Assembly: GCF_021654115.1 (NCBI RefSeq)
Contig: NZ_JAIWJF010000001.1
Span: forward strand, 1-64,000
Direction of reading: 5' to 3'
Length of the DNA: 64,000 nucleotides
From: Furfurilactobacillus milii
GTDB taxonomy: Bacteria > Bacillota > Bacilli > Lactobacillales > Lactobacillaceae
Each line of letters opens with the position of its first letter. Within the stretch, counting starts at the first letter, position 1. Below the pieces are notes generated by a model. That model had not been told where the DNA came from. It was given only the letters and a program-made list of their open reading frames with translations, and searched no databases. The translations under genes and the position numbers were made by a program. Shown piece by piece: positions 32,501 through 41,195 of the stretch.

Positions 32501-32529
32501 TTGTTAAAAGGTAACAGCTTATTTATACG
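32501..32529 (+). promoter_or_regulatory. promoter of RNA B and the EAL gene
   Basis: Plus strand: -35 TTGTTA (32501-32506), 17-base spacer, -10 TATACG (32524-32529). The predicted start, near 32536, falls at the 5' end of RNA B. A minus-strand promoter for RNA A must overlap this region; TTACCG-N17-CTTTTA is a weak candidate. Confidence 0.5.
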
Positions 32530-32535
32530 GTAATA

Positions 32536-32750
32536 TGAGTGGAGGCGACCAGAGACAGAGTTCCGTGTCGACAGCACTTAATGGAGCGGGTTTGGCCATT
32601 TAGTGCTGTGGGACGAGTTCTGAGACGAACTTTGGCTCAGAATCGAGGTGGAAGACTCCGGTTTTCAGGAGGCTGAGACAGGTCCTCATGGAACGGCGTC
32701 TCTGGTCGACGCAACGACAGTGATGTCACAAACAAGAACTGTAAGTTCGA
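32536..32750 (+). ncRNA. structured RNA B (plus strand), probable leader of the EAL phosphodiesterase gene
   Basis: Closing stem CGACCAGAGAC (32546-32556) with GTCTCTGGTCG (32698-32708), continued by GTTCC/GGAAC. Hairpin 1 is CAGCACTTAATGG/CCATTTAGTGCTG (32572-32608), linker GGGACG, hairpin 2 TTCTGAG/CTCAGAA (32615-32644), block GAGGTGGAAGACTC (32645-32658), hairpin 3 GAGG/CCTC (32669-32687). After the closing stem come GACA-GTGA-TGTC and GAAC-TGTAA-GTTC hairpins. The EAL start codon is 23 bases further on. The closing stem shares no sequence with that of RNA A yet occupies the same place, which supports a selected fold. Not a c-di-GMP-I or -II riboswitch as I know them. Confidence 0.65.
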
Positions 32751-32772
32751 CCAAATAAAATACAAAGGATGG

Positions 32773-33462
32773 ATGAGCATGTTTCGTTTCTTTATACAAC
32801 CTCAATTGAACATCGCCACCAATTCGATTATTGGTTATGAAATGCTCTTAAAAGAACACACGCCAGACGGTTGGCGGGTCCCAACATCTTTTGACAGCAT
32901 TACACCTCAAAACTGGACAGAATTATTTGTGGCCTCGACTAAACTCTTGTCGCTAAAGATTCATTCCGTGTCCGTCAATCTAGATCGCCGTCAGCTGATG
33001 AATGACGACATTGCCAAATCAGTTATTGATGCCCAGGAACGTATGCGGCCAATGCGGGTCGTCGTTGAACTAACTGAACGGGTTGGTAAGGTGCCTTTCA
33101 CAAACGCCGAGTTGATTCCCCAAATTCAGCAATTTACCAATCGAGGCATGGATTTTAGCCTAGATGACGTTGATAGTGGCGACAATCACTACAACAATAT
33201 TAAAGACCTCCTACCTTATGCCGATGAAATTAAGTTTGCTCTGCAAAACTTCAAGCAGGGACTAATGTCGCCCAATATTCGGCAAGAATTAGACACTTGG
33301 CTTGGCATTACCCATCAGTATAATCAACGTCTAGTATTGGAAGGCATTGAGGACGAAGTTGGCGACGACATCGCCAACGAAATGGGCATTAACATTCGCC
33401 AAGGTTATTATTACGGCAAACCACATTTATTAGCTTTAGGTCAGGATAAATCATTCGCCTAG
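32773..33462 (+). CDS. EAL-domain cyclic-di-GMP phosphodiesterase
   Basis: Cytosolic stand-alone EAL domain of 229 residues that hydrolyses c-di-GMP to pGpG. The signature is GYEMLLKE (EAL to EML, keeping the glutamate). The other metal and catalytic positions are VNLDR (N), VVELTER (E), LDDVDSGDN (DD), IKF (K), LEGIE (E) and QGYYYGKP (Q). All are present, so it should be active. No membrane or sensor domain is fused. It is transcribed away from the EPS operon and behind RNA B, making it the natural off-switch for the diguanylate cyclase. AAAGGA lies 6 bases before the first ATG; a second ATG two codons later is possible. Confidence 0.92.
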   Translation: MSMFRFFIQPQLNIATNSIIGYEMLLKEHTPDGWRVPTSFDSITPQNWTELFVASTKLLSLKIHSVSVNLDRRQLMNDDIAKSVIDAQERMRPMRVVVELTERVGKVPFTNAELIPQIQQFTNRGMDFSLDDVDSGDNHYNNIKDLLPYADEIKFALQNFKQGLMSPNIRQELDTWLGITHQYNQRLVLEGIEDEVGDDIANEMGINIRQGYYYGKPHLLALGQDKSFA

Positions 33463-33591
33463 TTTTGTTAATGCGGCGATCAAATCCGCTGATCTAACAA
33501 AACACAACGCACCTATGTGTATTACTTTAAAAAATAAAACGTTTTTTTACAAAAATTTAGGCTGATAGCGGTCTAATTCGCATGAATATTT

Positions 33592-33634
33592 AAAAAAATC
33601 GCCTTCCTTAAAATTTTAAGGAAGGCGATTTTTT
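33592..33634. terminator. bidirectional terminator between EAL gene and lipoprotein gene
   Basis: AAAAAAATCGCCTTCC and its complement form a near-perfect palindrome with A and T tracts at both ends. It serves the minus-strand ABC-lipoprotein operon and possibly the plus-strand EAL transcript. A weaker TTTGTTA/TAACAAA hairpin lies just after the EAL stop (33464-33502). Confidence 0.85.
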
Positions 33635-33646
33635 GGAACCGTAATA

Positions 33647-34507
33647 TCATTGCTTTACGACAAAGATGTAAATGTCAGCAGGTGACAGTCCAATCGTGAA
33701 CTTAACACCCTTAGAATAGATTGGATCAATGGAACTGGAACCACTCTTAACGCTCTTTGTTTCCTTACCGAATTGTTTCATCACACTCTTAGAATCCGCA
33801 CCGACACCGTTTGTTAAAAGCGCGAAGCTCGTGCCAAACTGCTTTTGGGTAGCCTTTTGCTTAAATGACTTGGTCGGTACGATCATCGTTGCGCCGAGGA
33901 CTTGACCGTTCTGAACGTTCATTCGAATGCGGTAGTCTTTGGTTGAGACAACGTCACTAACGCCATTTGCAGGTGTTTTAACGGGTAACAATTGACCTTT
34001 GGCCTGTTGTTTGGCCGTGGTCATTGCTGCCTGAACATCCCTTTGTAAAGCGCCAACTTGAGCAGCAGCTTCTGGCGTTGGTTGTTTCTTCAAACTTGCC
34101 GCAGCCTTTTGTAGTGCCATTGCTTTGCCTTGATCAGCTTTGCTTAATTTAGAACCCGTTAGTGCTTGATTGAACGATTTTTGCAAGGATTGGTAATCAG
34201 TCAATGACTTGGCTGCTGAGACATGGATCGTCTTGCGCGAACCATTAGCGGCCAACTTAACTGACTGGCGTTTTGTCGTTGTGGGCACCTGAATAACAAA
34301 CGTCCCATTATGCACAGCTAATGATTCTTTTGTGTGGCCGTCGACTTGATAGGTCACCTTACTAGCGTTGGTGTGTCCTTTCACCGCGGCAACCATACCA
34401 TCCTGATGGTACGTTTCATGCGTGGTTGTCAATGATGCGCGCCCACAACCAGCCAAGGCGAGGACGGAAGCCGCAGCAACAACGCCTAATATTGTCTTTC
34501 GTTGCAT
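33647..34507 (-). CDS. lipoprotein of unknown function linked to the ABC exporter
   Basis: A 286-residue exported lipoprotein: lysine/arginine n-region, hydrophobic core, and lipobox LALAGC with the lipidated cysteine at about residue 21. The mature part is rich in lysine, threonine and alanine, with a helical, coiled-coil-like middle (about 100-170) and a beta-rich C-terminus. I do not recognise the family. Its ATG overlaps the stop codon of the second ABC subunit gene (TAATG), so it is made with the exporter and may be an extracellular accessory or substrate-capture protein; that is inference. Confidence 0.75.
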   Translation of the reverse strand: MQRKTILGVVAAASVLALAGCGRASLTTTHETYHQDGMVAAVKGHTNASKVTYQVDGHTKESLAVHNGTFVIQVPTTTKRQSVKLAANGSRKTIHVSAAKSLTDYQSLQKSFNQALTGSKLSKADQGKAMALQKAAASLKKQPTPEAAAQVGALQRDVQAAMTTAKQQAKGQLLPVKTPANGVSDVVSTKDYRIRMNVQNGQVLGATMIVPTKSFKQKATQKQFGTSFALLTNGVGADSKSVMKQFGKETKSVKSGSSSIDPIYSKGVKFTIGLSPADIYIFVVKQ

Positions 34508-36411
34508 TACGATTCCTCCCCTTCACTCATGCTGATGTTGCCGGCAAACTGACTATTGTAGAGGTCAGCGTAAAATCCATTAGCTGCCATCAACGCATCA
34601 TGGTTACCTGTTTCAACAACAGAACCGTGGTTCATAACAATGATGTTGTCGGCGTTTCTAATTGTCGATAACCGGTGCGCAACAACGAAACTCGTTCGAT
34701 TTTGAAGTAACTGTTCCATGGCGTGCTGAATTTGAACTTCAGTCCGCGTATCAACGGAACTCGTCGCTTCATCAAGAATCAGAATTTCGGGATCCGCCAC
34801 AAATGCCCGGGCAATCGTTAATAACTGACGTTGTCCCTGAGAAATGTTCGACGCTTCCTCATTCAATACCGTTTTGTACCCTTCTGGTAACTTACGGACA
34901 AATTCATCGACGTGAGCGGCCTTAGAGGCAGCCATAATCTCGTCGTCCGTGGCGTTTTCACGCCCGTATTTCAAGTTATCCCAAATTGTGCCAGTAAACA
35001 GCCAAGTATCTTGAAGCACCATCGCAAAGTGTGAGCGCAAGTCTTCACGTTGAAGGTCACGGGTATCCGTACCGTTCAAGCGAATCGAACCACCCTTAAC
35101 GTCATAAAAGCGTTCCAATAGGTTAATGATGGTCGTCTTCCCAGCACCGGTTGGCCCAACAATGGCGACCTGTTGGCCCTTCTTAACAGCTAAGTTGTAA
35201 TCAGTCATCAACAGTTCGTCATCGTAACCAAACTGTACGTGATCCAGAGTCAGCAAGTTTGGATCATCAGGCTGTGCAGGTAAGTTTGACTGTGTTTGCT
35301 TCATTTCTTCTTCATCAAGCACGTCGAAGACCCGTTCAGCTGAGGCAATCGTTGACTGAATCGTGTTCAGTAAGTTTGCCAACTGCGAAATTGGTTGTGA
35401 GAATTGCTGCGTGTATTGAAGGAAGGCCTGTACGTTACCAAGGGTGACATTCCCATTAGCAACTTGAATCCCACCAACAATCGCCACAAAGACGTAACCA
35501 ATGTTGTTCAAGAACATCATCAGCGGCATGATAATTCCCGAAATGAACTGCGCCTTCCAAGCCGCTTTATAATACGTTTCGTTCTGCGTTTCAAAGTCCT
35601 TGATGGCATCGTCTTCCTTATTGAAGCTCTTAACCACCTCATGCCGTGAATAGTTTTCTTCAACTTGGTTATTGATCAACCCAAGGCTTTTTTGCTGTTG
35701 ACCAAAGTAGCGTTGTGACTTTGGTGCCACAACACCAACGACGATCAAGCTGAGTGGAATGGTTACCAACGCGATCAGCGTTAATTGCCAACTAATTGTT
35801 AACATCATCCACAAGGTGCCGACAAACGTGACCAAACTGGTAATCGCTTGTGTCAGACTCTGTTGCAGCGTGCTGGCGATATTATCCATATCGTTGACCG
35901 CACGACTCATAATGTCCCCGTTGTTATGCGTGTCGTAATACTTGATTGGCACTAACCGCATCTTGCCTTTAAACTCACGCCGTAATTTGTACACAGTCCG
36001 CTGAGAGATCCGCGTCATAATGTACTGTTGCAGGAAGTTGAACAAGGCAGAAGCCAAATACATAATCAACACAACAACGATAATATTGAAGACTTTTTCG
36101 AAGTTGATTGGATAGTGACTCATGGCGATGCCGGCCTTTTGATGCGCGACACCTGTCATAATTCCTTTGTAGATTTCAGTTGTTGCTTGACCCAAAATCT
36201 TTGGTGTTCGAATTTGGAACACAACCGCCGTGATGGCGAAAACGAGTACCATAATCATGCCAAACCAACGATCTGACATGTATTTCATTAATCGAATAAA
36301 CGTGCCGAAGAAGTTGTTAGGCTTTTCAACTAAACCAGGGCCTGATCCGGGACCGTGTCCGTGACCGCCAGTTGGTCGTGGTGTCTGTGTTTTCTTTGCA
36401 TTATCACTCAT
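34507..36411 (-). CDS. heterodimeric ABC exporter, subunit with canonical ATPase site
   Basis: A 634-residue half-transporter: cytosolic glycine- and histidine-rich N-terminal tail (GGHGHGPGSGPG), six transmembrane helices (about 50-340) and a nucleotide-binding domain with Walker A GPTGAGKTT, signature ISQGQRQ, Walker B LILDEATS including the catalytic glutamate, and H-loop VAHRLS. It pairs with the upstream subunit, which has a degenerate site. This asymmetry is typical of LmrCD, BmrCD and TM287/288 multidrug exporters. It overlaps both neighbours by one base (TAATG), so the three genes are translated together. Substrate unknown. Confidence 0.92.
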   Translation of the reverse strand: MSDNAKKTQTPRPTGGHGHGPGSGPGLVEKPNNFFGTFIRLMKYMSDRWFGMIMVLVFAITAVVFQIRTPKILGQATTEIYKGIMTGVAHQKAGIAMSHYPINFEKVFNIIVVVLIMYLASALFNFLQQYIMTRISQRTVYKLRREFKGKMRLVPIKYYDTHNNGDIMSRAVNDMDNIASTLQQSLTQAITSLVTFVGTLWMMLTISWQLTLIALVTIPLSLIVVGVVAPKSQRYFGQQQKSLGLINNQVEENYSRHEVVKSFNKEDDAIKDFETQNETYYKAAWKAQFISGIIMPLMMFLNNIGYVFVAIVGGIQVANGNVTLGNVQAFLQYTQQFSQPISQLANLLNTIQSTIASAERVFDVLDEEEMKQTQSNLPAQPDDPNLLTLDHVQFGYDDELLMTDYNLAVKKGQQVAIVGPTGAGKTTIINLLERFYDVKGGSIRLNGTDTRDLQREDLRSHFAMVLQDTWLFTGTIWDNLKYGRENATDDEIMAASKAAHVDEFVRKLPEGYKTVLNEEASNISQGQRQLLTIARAFVADPEILILDEATSSVDTRTEVQIQHAMEQLLQNRTSFVVAHRLSTIRNADNIIVMNHGSVVETGNHDALMAANGFYADLYNSQFAGNISMSEGEES

Positions 36412-38144
36412 TACAGACCCGCCTCCCCTTCACGTAACTGAGACCGCATAATTTCTTGATAAACTTTGTTGGACTGTCGCAATTCTTCATGTGTGCCCTT
36501 GCCGACTAGCTTCCCGTTATCAAGCACTAGAATCAGATCCGCATCAGCCACCGTGGCAATCCGTTGCGCGACAATCACAACAATACTCTGTTGAATTCGT
36601 TTGTCCTGCCGCAGTTGACCACGCAATTTGGCATCGGTCTTAAAGTCCAAAGCGGAGAAGGAATCGTCAAATACATACGTACTGGCATCTTTCACCAACG
36701 CACGGGCAATGGCTAACCGTTGACGTTGACCACCAGAGAAGTTTGCACCACCCTGTTCAACATGGGCGTCCAAGCCGCCTTCTTCTTTAACGAAGTCGGT
36801 TGATTGGGCGATATCTAACGCTTGCCAGATTTCGTCATCTGTCGCGTCTTCTTTACCAAACTTCATGTTGTCACGGATAGTACCAGTAAACAATGTTGCC
36901 TTTTGTGGCACCATCGCGACTTCACCATGAAGTGTCTTAACGTCCTGTTGACGAACATCAATACCGTTCACATTGACGCTCCCCTTTTCAACATCAAAGA
37001 AACGAGGAATTAGGTTGACCAGCGTTGTTTTACCAGAACCGGTACCACCGATGATGGCCACCGTCTGGCCAGCCTTGGCACTAAAATCAATGCCACTTAA
37101 AGCGGGCTGTTCGGCGTGGCGGTAACGGAATTCAACGTTATCAAACGCCAGTCGTTTGGCTTCACCAGCAGCTGGAGTAGTAGGTTGCTCTGGATTCTTA
37201 ATGCTGGCATCCAGTGATAGTACTTCCTGAATCCGCGTTGCCGAAGCGGCCGCACGAGGCAGAAAGGCCATGACCATTGCGAGCATCATGAAACTCATCA
37301 AAACTTGCATAGCATACGTCATGAAGGCAATCATGTTCCCGACTTGCATCGCCTGCGAACTGATCAGCTTGCCACCGAACCAAACAATGGCAACGTTTGT
37401 CGCGCTCATAATCAGTGTCATCACAGGATAGGCAAACGCCACAATCGTATTAACCTTAATCGAATTGTCCGTGTAATCTCGGTTGGCTGCTTCAAAACGA
37501 TCCTGTTCAAACTGATCCTGACGGAAGGCCCGAATAACGCGAACACCAGTAAGACCTTCACGAAAAACCAGGTTCAAACGGTCCGTTTTCGTTTGCATGG
37601 CACGGAACCGTGGAATCGCCAAGCCCATAATCAAACCAATACAAATCAGTAAGACAGGAATCGACACCACGAAAATCCATGACAACTGGTGGCTCTTGTT
37701 ATAGGCCAAGAAACTTGCACCAATCAGCATAATCGGTGCCATAATCATCATTCGCAAAGCAATCATGGCAACGTTTTGAATCTGGACCACATCGTTGGTT
37801 GTTCGTGTGATCAATGATGAAGTTTCTACCTTATTAAATTCATCATTGGCAAAGTTCATTACTTTGCTATAGATGTCACTCCGCAAGTTTTGACCTAACT
37901 TTTGTGAAGAACGCGCTGCTAACAACACGTTCAACACTGCGGCCGCCACTGACAGTAACGAAAAACCGATCATTTCAAAACCGATTTTCCATATGTAACT
38001 AATGTCACCCTTTGCCACCCCGTTATTTACAATGTCTGATGTTAAACTGGGCAAGTTTAGGTTGGCTATGACCTGAATAATCATAAAAAATACGGCACCG
38101 AGTACCGCCCATAATGAAATTCGGCCCCTAGCTATTTTTAGCAT
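36411..38144 (-). CDS. heterodimeric ABC exporter, subunit with degenerate ATPase site
   Basis: A 577-residue half-transporter with six transmembrane helices and a nucleotide-binding domain: Walker A GGTGSGKTT, signature FSGGQRQRL, Walker B TYVFDDSFS, where aspartate stands in place of the catalytic glutamate, and an H-loop VAQRIA with glutamine in place of histidine. It therefore supplies the non-hydrolysing site of an LmrC/BmrC/TM287-type heterodimer with the next gene. It is first in a three-gene operon. GAGGAGG lies 9 bases before the ATG. The promoter has an inverted repeat across its spacer, suggesting control by a local-type repressor or MerR-like activator not found nearby. Confidence 0.92.
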   Translation of the reverse strand: MLKIARGRISLWAVLGAVFFMIIQVIANLNLPSLTSDIVNNGVAKGDISYIWKIGFEMIGFSLLSVAAAVLNVLLAARSSQKLGQNLRSDIYSKVMNFANDEFNKVETSSLITRTTNDVVQIQNVAMIALRMMIMAPIMLIGASFLAYNKSHQLSWIFVVSIPVLLICIGLIMGLAIPRFRAMQTKTDRLNLVFREGLTGVRVIRAFRQDQFEQDRFEAANRDYTDNSIKVNTIVAFAYPVMTLIMSATNVAIVWFGGKLISSQAMQVGNMIAFMTYAMQVLMSFMMLAMVMAFLPRAAASATRIQEVLSLDASIKNPEQPTTPAAGEAKRLAFDNVEFRYRHAEQPALSGIDFSAKAGQTVAIIGGTGSGKTTLVNLIPRFFDVEKGSVNVNGIDVRQQDVKTLHGEVAMVPQKATLFTGTIRDNMKFGKEDATDDEIWQALDIAQSTDFVKEEGGLDAHVEQGGANFSGGQRQRLAIARALVKDASTYVFDDSFSALDFKTDAKLRGQLRQDKRIQQSIVVIVAQRIATVADADLILVLDNGKLVGKGTHEELRQSNKVYQEIMRSQLREGEAGL

Positions 38145-38209
38145 TTGGCACGTTCCTCCTCGTTCGTAAGCAAAGATGTGACGATGATTGACACAAAATA
38201 AACCTAGCT

Positions 38210-38240
38210 ATTATACGCCAAAGAAAGGCGTATTCTCTAA
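38210..38240 (-). promoter_or_regulatory. promoter of the ABC exporter operon with inverted repeat operator
   Basis: Minus strand: consensus -10 TATAAT (38210-38215). A perfect inverted repeat, ATACGCC-N7-GGCGTAT (38213-38233), covers the spacer and touches the -10. With a 19-base spacer the -35 would be TTAGAG (38235-38240), an arrangement known for MerR-type multidrug regulators such as BmrR; a TetR-type repressor site is equally possible. Confidence 0.45.
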
Positions 38241-38552
38241 CTTAATTTACTCAAAATAACTGTAAATTAATTCATTTTTATCAATTGACGTTATATCTGC
38301 TATTTTGTCCGTAACAATCTATTTTTCGCACGAAGTAGAGTGAGTATATCACTTACTGTTTCTTATGGAAACTATTTTAAACTGACTTTTTAATAATTCC
38401 CAAGTTTAGTCAAACGATAAATTACTGTTTGTGATTAAGTAATTAATAATTTTATTATAGTGCTTGAAATAGTAATTGCAAGCTTTTGTTTGTTAAGCCA
38501 TGCTTATTTAATCCCGCCAATTACAAAAATCGTTGCATTCGGTATCAAAGAA
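38241..38552. other. A/T-rich intergenic region between exporter and peptidase genes
   Basis: About 310 bases with no coding potential. One imperfect inverted repeat, AGTGA-N5-TCACT (near 38338-38352), may be a protein site. Nothing else recognisable. Confidence 0.4.
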
Positions 38553-38581
38553 TTGACCGTTTTGCCTTCCCAACTTACGCT
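38553..38581 (+). promoter_or_regulatory. promoter of the M20 peptidase gene
   Basis: TTGACC (38553-38558), 17-base spacer, TACGCT (38576-38581). The gene starts 52 bases later behind GAGGAGG. Confidence 0.5.
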
Positions 38582-38633
38582 GTTACCAAACAGATTCAAC
38601 CACCGCCCTGGCTGAGTGTGAGGAGGAAGTAAC

Positions 38634-39785
38634 ATGAATCAAGAAGAAAAATTGAAGCTACTGTCCGACCTTATTGGCGTACCATCTGTCAATGGTCGCG
38701 AACGTGAAGTAGCGCTTATCCTACAATCTTTTCTAAAGAGTCACGGCATTACTGCACATTTAATCGATTATGATACCGACCGTTCAAATTTGATTGCGAG
38801 TTACGGCGACAAAAAGACACCAGTACTCGGTTTTTCGGGCCACATGGACGTCGTAACTGCTAATGAAAAGGAATGGCAATCCTTTCCGTTTGCACTAACT
38901 GCTGTGGGTGACCATCTCATTGGCCGTGGCACAGCTGACCAGAAAGCGGGCGTTGCAGCACAAGCGATTGCGCTAGCCGAATTAGCCGATGCACACGCCA
39001 AACTAAATGGGCAAGTACGACTGCTATTCACGGTTGGCGAAGAAGTTGGTGAATACGGCGCTCAACAACTGACCGAACTTGGCTACGCAGATGATCTGTC
39101 CGGATTAGTGATTAGTGAACCCTCTTCCCAGGACGTTTGGTACGCTAATCAGGGGTCAATTGACTACACTGTCGTATCTACTGGTAAGACCTCCCATAGT
39201 TCGATGCCTGATTTAGGCGTTAACGCACTGGACAACTTGGTTACCTTTTACAATGCGTTACAACAGGCCTTGCAATCGCACCAAGAAGAAAGCCCCATTT
39301 TAGGTAAATTTCACAATAGTGTGACCACTTTCCACGCCGGCGATCAAGTTAACACCATTCCCAACCACGCCGAACTACAAGGTAACGCCCGGACTATCCC
39401 AGAGTTCGATAACACTGCGTTTATTGCTCTTATCACTAACGCTGTTAACCGGTTAAACGAATCATCATCGATGAACCTTGGCCTCACCATTAACTTCAAC
39501 AAGATGCCGGTTGTGAGTGGTAAAGACTCGCCTTTAGTCCATCAAACCGTTGATATTGCTCAAGAAATTACTGGAAAAAATCTGCAGGTAATCGGCATGG
39601 TTGGCACAACGGACTCCTCAGAGTTCATCAAGGCCAAAACTCATTTTCCTATCATTGTTTATGGACCGGGAATCACGCAGCAGGCGCATCAGCCAAACGA
39701 ATTTGTCTCCAAACGTGCCTATTTTCAAAGTATCGATGTGTATCGTGAATTAGCGAAGCGCTTTTTAAATAAAGCGAATGACTAG
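38634..39785 (+). CDS. M20 family metallopeptidase (ArgE/DapE type)
   Basis: A 383-residue cytosolic zinc hydrolase of the acetylornithine deacetylase / succinyl-diaminopimelate desuccinylase family. Metal ligands and base are visible in order: GHMDVV (histidine), GRGTADQKAG (bridging aspartate), GEEVGEYGA (general base and ligand glutamates), SEPSS (glutamate) and QQAHQPNE (last histidine). The dimerisation lid domain occupies about 180-300. Lactobacillus homologues are often called ArgE/DapE without proof of substrate; no lysine or arginine biosynthesis gene is adjacent, so the substrate is open. GAGGAGG is 7 bases before the ATG. Confidence 0.9.
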   Translation: MNQEEKLKLLSDLIGVPSVNGREREVALILQSFLKSHGITAHLIDYDTDRSNLIASYGDKKTPVLGFSGHMDVVTANEKEWQSFPFALTAVGDHLIGRGTADQKAGVAAQAIALAELADAHAKLNGQVRLLFTVGEEVGEYGAQQLTELGYADDLSGLVISEPSSQDVWYANQGSIDYTVVSTGKTSHSSMPDLGVNALDNLVTFYNALQQALQSHQEESPILGKFHNSVTTFHAGDQVNTIPNHAELQGNARTIPEFDNTAFIALITNAVNRLNESSSMNLGLTINFNKMPVVSGKDSPLVHQTVDIAQEITGKNLQVIGMVGTTDSSEFIKAKTHFPIIVYGPGITQQAHQPNEFVSKRAYFQSIDVYRELAKRFLNKAND

Positions 39786-39799
39786 TGCTTATTAAAAAC

Positions 39800-39858
39800 A
39801 AAAAAGCCCGATTATGGGCCAGCTCAATGGTGAGTGGGCTCGTAATCGGACTGCTTTT
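39800..39858. terminator. terminator between M20 peptidase and purB
   Basis: An AAAAGCCCGATTA arm pairs with TAATCGG-CTGCTTTT with small bulges, and an inner GGGCC/GGGCT region is partly paired. A and T tracts on both sides allow use by the two convergent genes. Confidence 0.75.
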
Positions 39859-39899
39859 ATTAATTTCAGGATATCCTCAAACACATCGGAACGCATCGC

Positions 39900-41195
39900 T
39901 TACTTGATGCCAACACGTTTGAAAATTTCATCAACATACCGCAAATGACGTTGCACATCAAACACGGCAGTCACTTCGGCCGGCGTCAAATATTGGTTGA
40001 CAAAAGTACTGGTCATCGCCAGTTGTTGAAATGTTTTATCGGTGGTCATTGCCTTTTGCGCCAATTGTTGCACATGATCATAAGCTGTTTCACGACTGAT
40101 GTCCTTGTCAATTAAGGCTAGTAGTAATTGTTGACTGAACACCAGGCCACCACTGGATTCAATATTGTGAATCATCCGGTCCTCATTGACGACCAAATTT
40201 GTCATGATGCGATTAAAACGGTTCAGCATGTAATCTAACAGCTCAGTCGTGTCCGGTAAAATGATTCGTTCGGCTGAAGAGTGCGAAATATCGCGCTCAT
40301 GCCACAAAGATACATCTTCAAAAGCCGTAATCATATGCCCACGAATTACCCGAGCCAAACCCGTAATGTTTTCTGAGCCAATTGGATTGTGTTTATGAGG
40401 CATCGCTGAAGAACCTTTTTGCCCAACGGAAAACGGCTCAGCAACCTCACCAATTTCCGTCCGCTGTAAACCGCGAATTTCCGTTGCAAAGTTTTCTAAG
40501 CTAGTCGCAATGAGTGCCAATACACTCAAATAGTGTGCGTGAAGATCCCGTGGCAACACCTGACTGGTCACTGGCTGTGGTCGTAGTCCGAGTTGATCAC
40601 AAACATCCTGTTCCACTTGTGGGGGAATATTTGCAAAAGTGCCCACTGCACCACTTAACTCACCCACGGCCATTTCATCAGTCACTGCTTGTAAACGCGT
40701 GATATCACGGTTAATTTCATCTACCCACCGTGCTAATTTAACGCCAAACGACATCGGTTCCGCCTGAATGCCGTGTGTACGTCCCATCATTACCGTGTGA
40801 CGATACCGTTTTGCCTGCTTGATCAATGTGTCTCGTAATGTTTGCAGATCTGTCATCAATAGGGCATTAGCGGCTTTTAACTGCAATGCCTGGGCCGTAT
40901 CCACAACATCCGTGCTCGTCAGGCCATAATGAACCCACTTCCGTTCATCACCCAGCGATTCGGATAACATGCGTGTGAAGGCCACCACATCATGATGAGT
41001 TTCTGCTTCAATTTCCTGCATTCGATCAACGTTTATGACGGCATGCTCACACAAGGCATCAACATCCGCCTGTGGGATCTTACCTAAGTTTGCCCACGCC
41101 TGACACGCAGCCACTTCGACCTTTAGCCATTGTTGTAACTTATTTTTCTGTGACCAAATTTGGCCCATTTCCGGTCGCACGTAGCGATCAATCAT
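39900..41195 (-). CDS. purB: adenylosuccinate lyase
   Basis: A 431-residue enzyme that splits adenylosuccinate to AMP and fumarate and also acts on SAICAR in IMP synthesis. The fumarase/aspartase superfamily signature is [11 protein letters not shown], with the catalytic serine in its flexible loop. Other motifs are [12 protein letters not shown] and [15 protein letters not shown] (catalytic histidine). The start overlaps the end of purA by 4 bases, so the pair performs IMP to AMP from one message. No other pur synthesis gene is present, which fits purine interconversion rather than de novo synthesis at this locus. Confidence 0.96.
   Translation of the reverse strand: MIDRYVRPEMGQIWSQKNKLQQWLKVEVAACQAWANLGKIPQADVDALCEHAVINVDRMQEIEAETHHDVVAFTRMLSESLGDERKWVHYGLTSTDVVDTAQALQLKAANALLMTDLQTLRDTLIKQAKRYRHTVMMGRTHGIQAEPMSFGVKLARWVDEINRDITRLQAVTDEMAVGELSGAVGTFANIPPQVEQDVCDQLGLRPQPVTSQVLPRDLHAHYLSVLALIATSLENFATEIRGLQRTEIGEVAEPFSVGQKGSSAMPHKHNPIGSENITGLARVIRGHMITAFEDVSLWHERDISHSSAERIILPDTTELLDYMLNRFNRIMTNLVVNEDRMIHNIESSGGLVFSQQLLLALIDKDISRETAYDHVQQLAQKAMTTDKTFQQLAMTSTFVNQYLTPAEVTAVFDVQRHLRYVDEIFKRVGIK

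Noticed and set aside
32299-32514. Open frame of 71 codons on the plus strand in the EPS/EAL intergenic region
   Set aside because: It lies over RNA A, has no ribosome site, and its composition follows the RNA stems on the other strand.
32536-32750. Known c-di-GMP-I (GEMM) or c-di-GMP-II riboswitch before the EAL gene
   Set aside because: Neither aptamer core is visible; the element is larger and has three hairpins inside a closing stem.
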